A DNA stretch of 7,724 nucleotides, from NCBI GenBank assembly GCA_003170875.1, contig PMYJ01000128.1, forward strand, positions 6,770-14,493. Reading direction: 5' to 3'. The translations under genes were made by a program, and so were the position numbers. The DNA comes from Candidatus Dormiibacterota bacterium (GTDB lineage: Bacteria > Chloroflexota > Dormibacteria > Aeolococcales > Aeolococcaceae). The notes beneath the pieces were generated by a model. It saw nothing but the letters and a program-made list of their open reading frames with translations, searched no databases and was not told where the DNA came from. Below, in pieces: positions 6,960 to 7,724 of this stretch. Numbering within the stretch: position 1 is the stretch's first letter; each line of letters begins with the position of its first letter.

Positions 6960-6973
6960 GGCGCGTACGCGCC
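6960..6973. repeat. 14-bp perfect palindrome just after mutM
   Basis: GGCGCGTACGCGCC begins three bases after the mutM stop. As RNA it would form a 5-bp stem with a GTAC loop. Its right half shares bases 6969-6973 with the outer stem of the larger structure that follows, so the two cannot form at once. Confidence 0.5.
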
Positions 6974-7097
6974 GACGGGGCACATCGTCTTCGGGGGGAC
7001 CGGCGTCGGACAGCTCTGCTGTCCGCGCCTCGTTCTCGGCGGCGTTGCAACCGCCGCCTGCGAAAGCCCCCACTCAGACGACGTGCCCCGTCGGCGC
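6969..7097. other. Inverted-repeat element predicted to fold into a three-way junction
   Basis: Bases 6969-6990 are complementary to 7076-7097 over 22 positions with one mismatch (A6984 opposite C7082). GGGGG 6994-6998 can then pair with CCCCC 7067-7071 across a small internal loop. Inside are two hairpins. The first is CGGACAGC-TCT-GCTGTCCG (7007-7025), extended by GGCG 7002-7005 with CGCC 7026-7029 past a single bulged T, giving 12 pairs. The second is GGCGGCG 7038-7044 with CGCCGCC 7052-7058 around a 7-base loop. Together they make a closed three-way junction filling most of the gap between mutM and the next ATG. On the minus strand the single mismatch becomes a G-U pair, so the transcribed strand is uncertain. 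No T tract and no clear flanking target-site duplication are seen. It may be a structured leader, small RNA, terminator or MITE/REP-like repeat; I recognise no known family. Confidence 0.75.
7002..7029 (+). terminator. Strong GC-rich hairpin, possible terminator of polA-mutM
   Basis: This 12-pair stem with one bulge and a TCT triloop starts 46 bases after the mutM stop and is the strongest local hairpin in the window. It could end or trim the polA-mutM transcript. Only CGTTCTC, not a T run, follows, so classical intrinsic termination is unproven, and it is also an arm of the larger junction. Confidence 0.3.
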
Positions 7098-7099
7098 TG

Positions 7100-7724
7100 A
7101 TGGTGCTGTTCGCCGTCATTCTCGGGCTCGCAGCGTGTGGCAGTTCCCCGCCCATCACCAACCGGACCCTAACGCCAGCCCAATCGCCGGTTGCCACGGC
7201 GACAGCGACCCCGACTGCCCCTCCGAGTCCTTCCCCCACTCCGCTGGCGACCCTGGCCGGATGCCCGGCGCCGGTGGCCCTCAGCCGGCTGCCCGTGCTC
7301 CACCAGTTCACGACCGACGCCGACGACGTCGCCGTCGATTCCGCCGGCAACATCTGGGTCTCGTCGCCGAACGCCGGCCGCATCGACGAGCTGGCTGCGG
7401 ACGGGACGTCGATCGCGAGCTTCGCGGATCCCAACGAGCCCGAGGGCCTGGTTCCTCTGCCCGACGGCGATGTCGTGGTGGCCGAGCAGGCGCTCAACCG
7501 GCTCGACATACTCGTGCCAGCGACCGGTGCCCTGACCCCGTTTCTGACCATCCCCAACTCCACCGGCAACGTGGGTGTCGACGACATCGCCCTGAGTGCC
7601 GACGGTGCGGACATCCTCGTCCCCGACAGCCCGAGCGGTCGGCTGCTTGAGATTCCGGTCGGCGGGGGGACGCCCACCGTGCTCGCGTCCGGCCTGGGCC
7701 GGCCCGTCGATGCCGGGCAGCTCC
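7100..7724 (+). CDS. Putative lipoprotein with NHL/SMP-30-like beta-propeller repeats (partial, 3' truncated)
   Basis: The frame is open to the end of the window, giving 208 codons from ATG 7100. MVLFAVILGLAACGSS is a short hydrophobic segment with lipobox LAAC (Cys13), so the protein is probably exported and lipid-anchored. A Thr/Pro/Ser-rich linker follows (about 17-52, e.g. TATATPTAPPSPSPTP). From about residue 70 at least three propeller-like repeats appear: DDVAVDSAGNIWVSS, then EGLVPLPDGDVVVAE, then DDIALSADGADILVP, each followed by a short strand such as GRIDEL, NRLDIL or GRLLEI. This is the NHL / SMP-30-like pattern; such domains bind ligands or proteins, or act as lactonases, and no function can be picked here. 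The start is uncertain: ATG 7100 gives a signal peptide without the usual Arg/Lys, while GTG 6953 overlaps the mutM stop, has GAGGTG at 6941-6946, and adds 49 Arg-rich residues across the inverted repeat. Confidence 0.75.
   Translation, partial: MVLFAVILGLAACGSSPPITNRTLTPAQSPVATATATPTAPPSPSPTPLATLAGCPAPVALSRLPVLHQFTTDADDVAVDSAGNIWVSSPNAGRIDELAADGTSIASFADPNEPEGLVPLPDGDVVVAEQALNRLDILVPATGALTPFLTIPNSTGNVGVDDIALSADGADILVPDSPSGRLLEIPVGGGTPTVLASGLGRPVDAGQL

Noticed and set aside
6953..7099. Reading the Arg-rich frame 6953-7099 as a firm part of the lipoprotein
   Set aside because: The start signals are attractive, but the composition differs from neighbouring genes and the segment is dominated by the inverted repeat. 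Kept as an open alternative rather than annotated.
6715..7677. Minus-strand open frame crossing the end of mutM, the inverted-repeat element and the lipoprotein
   Set aside because: It is antisense to the MutM zinc finger and the beta-propeller repeats and runs through the structured element. The product is Ser/Arg/Pro-rich with no domain signal.
1..7724. tRNA or rRNA genes, CRISPR arrays, transposase genes, phage attachment sites
   Set aside because: Looked for by eye and not seen. Apart from the 6969-7097 element there are no long repeats, and all larger stretches are accounted for by genes.

Overview
The window is strongly GC-rich (by eye about 70 %, with G or C in most third codon positions). 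Signal peptides ending in lipoboxes, an ECF sigma/anti-sigma pair and TANNNT boxes sitting 6-7 bases before start codons suggest a high-GC bacterium of the Actinomycetota / Chloroflexota / Dormibacterota kind. The phylum cannot be fixed from the sequence alone.

Layout. Bases 1-2725 (+ strand) look like one operon: the 3' end of an ECF sigma factor, overlapped by a zinc-binding membrane anti-sigma factor, followed 32 bases later by an exported GH18-family lipoprotein. This reads as an envelope-facing regulatory cassette in which the sigma pair probably controls a wall- or glycan-cleaving enzyme. Convergent to it (minus strand, 2739-3269) is a bifunctional nuclease (BFN/DUF151) family protein. 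A divergent intergenic region of 137 bases (3270-3406) carries a candidate leaderless promoter on each side and several GC-rich palindromes. Next come polA (DNA polymerase I, 3407-6139) and mutM/fpg (6132-6956), which overlap by 8 bases and form a base-excision-repair pair: MutM removes oxidised purines and nicks the strand, and Pol I fills the gap. The Pol I proofreading domain is kept as a fold but has lost three of its four metal-binding acidic residues.

Downstream of mutM, 6969-7097 holds the most unusual feature. It is a 22-position inverted repeat with one mismatch that encloses two further strong hairpins, predicting a three-way junction of about 129 bases. It ends two bases before the first ATG of a lipoprotein with NHL-like beta-propeller repeats, which runs off the end of the window. 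I do not recognise this structure as a known RNA family. It could be a leader or small RNA, a terminator complex for polA-mutM, or a MITE/REP-like DNA element.
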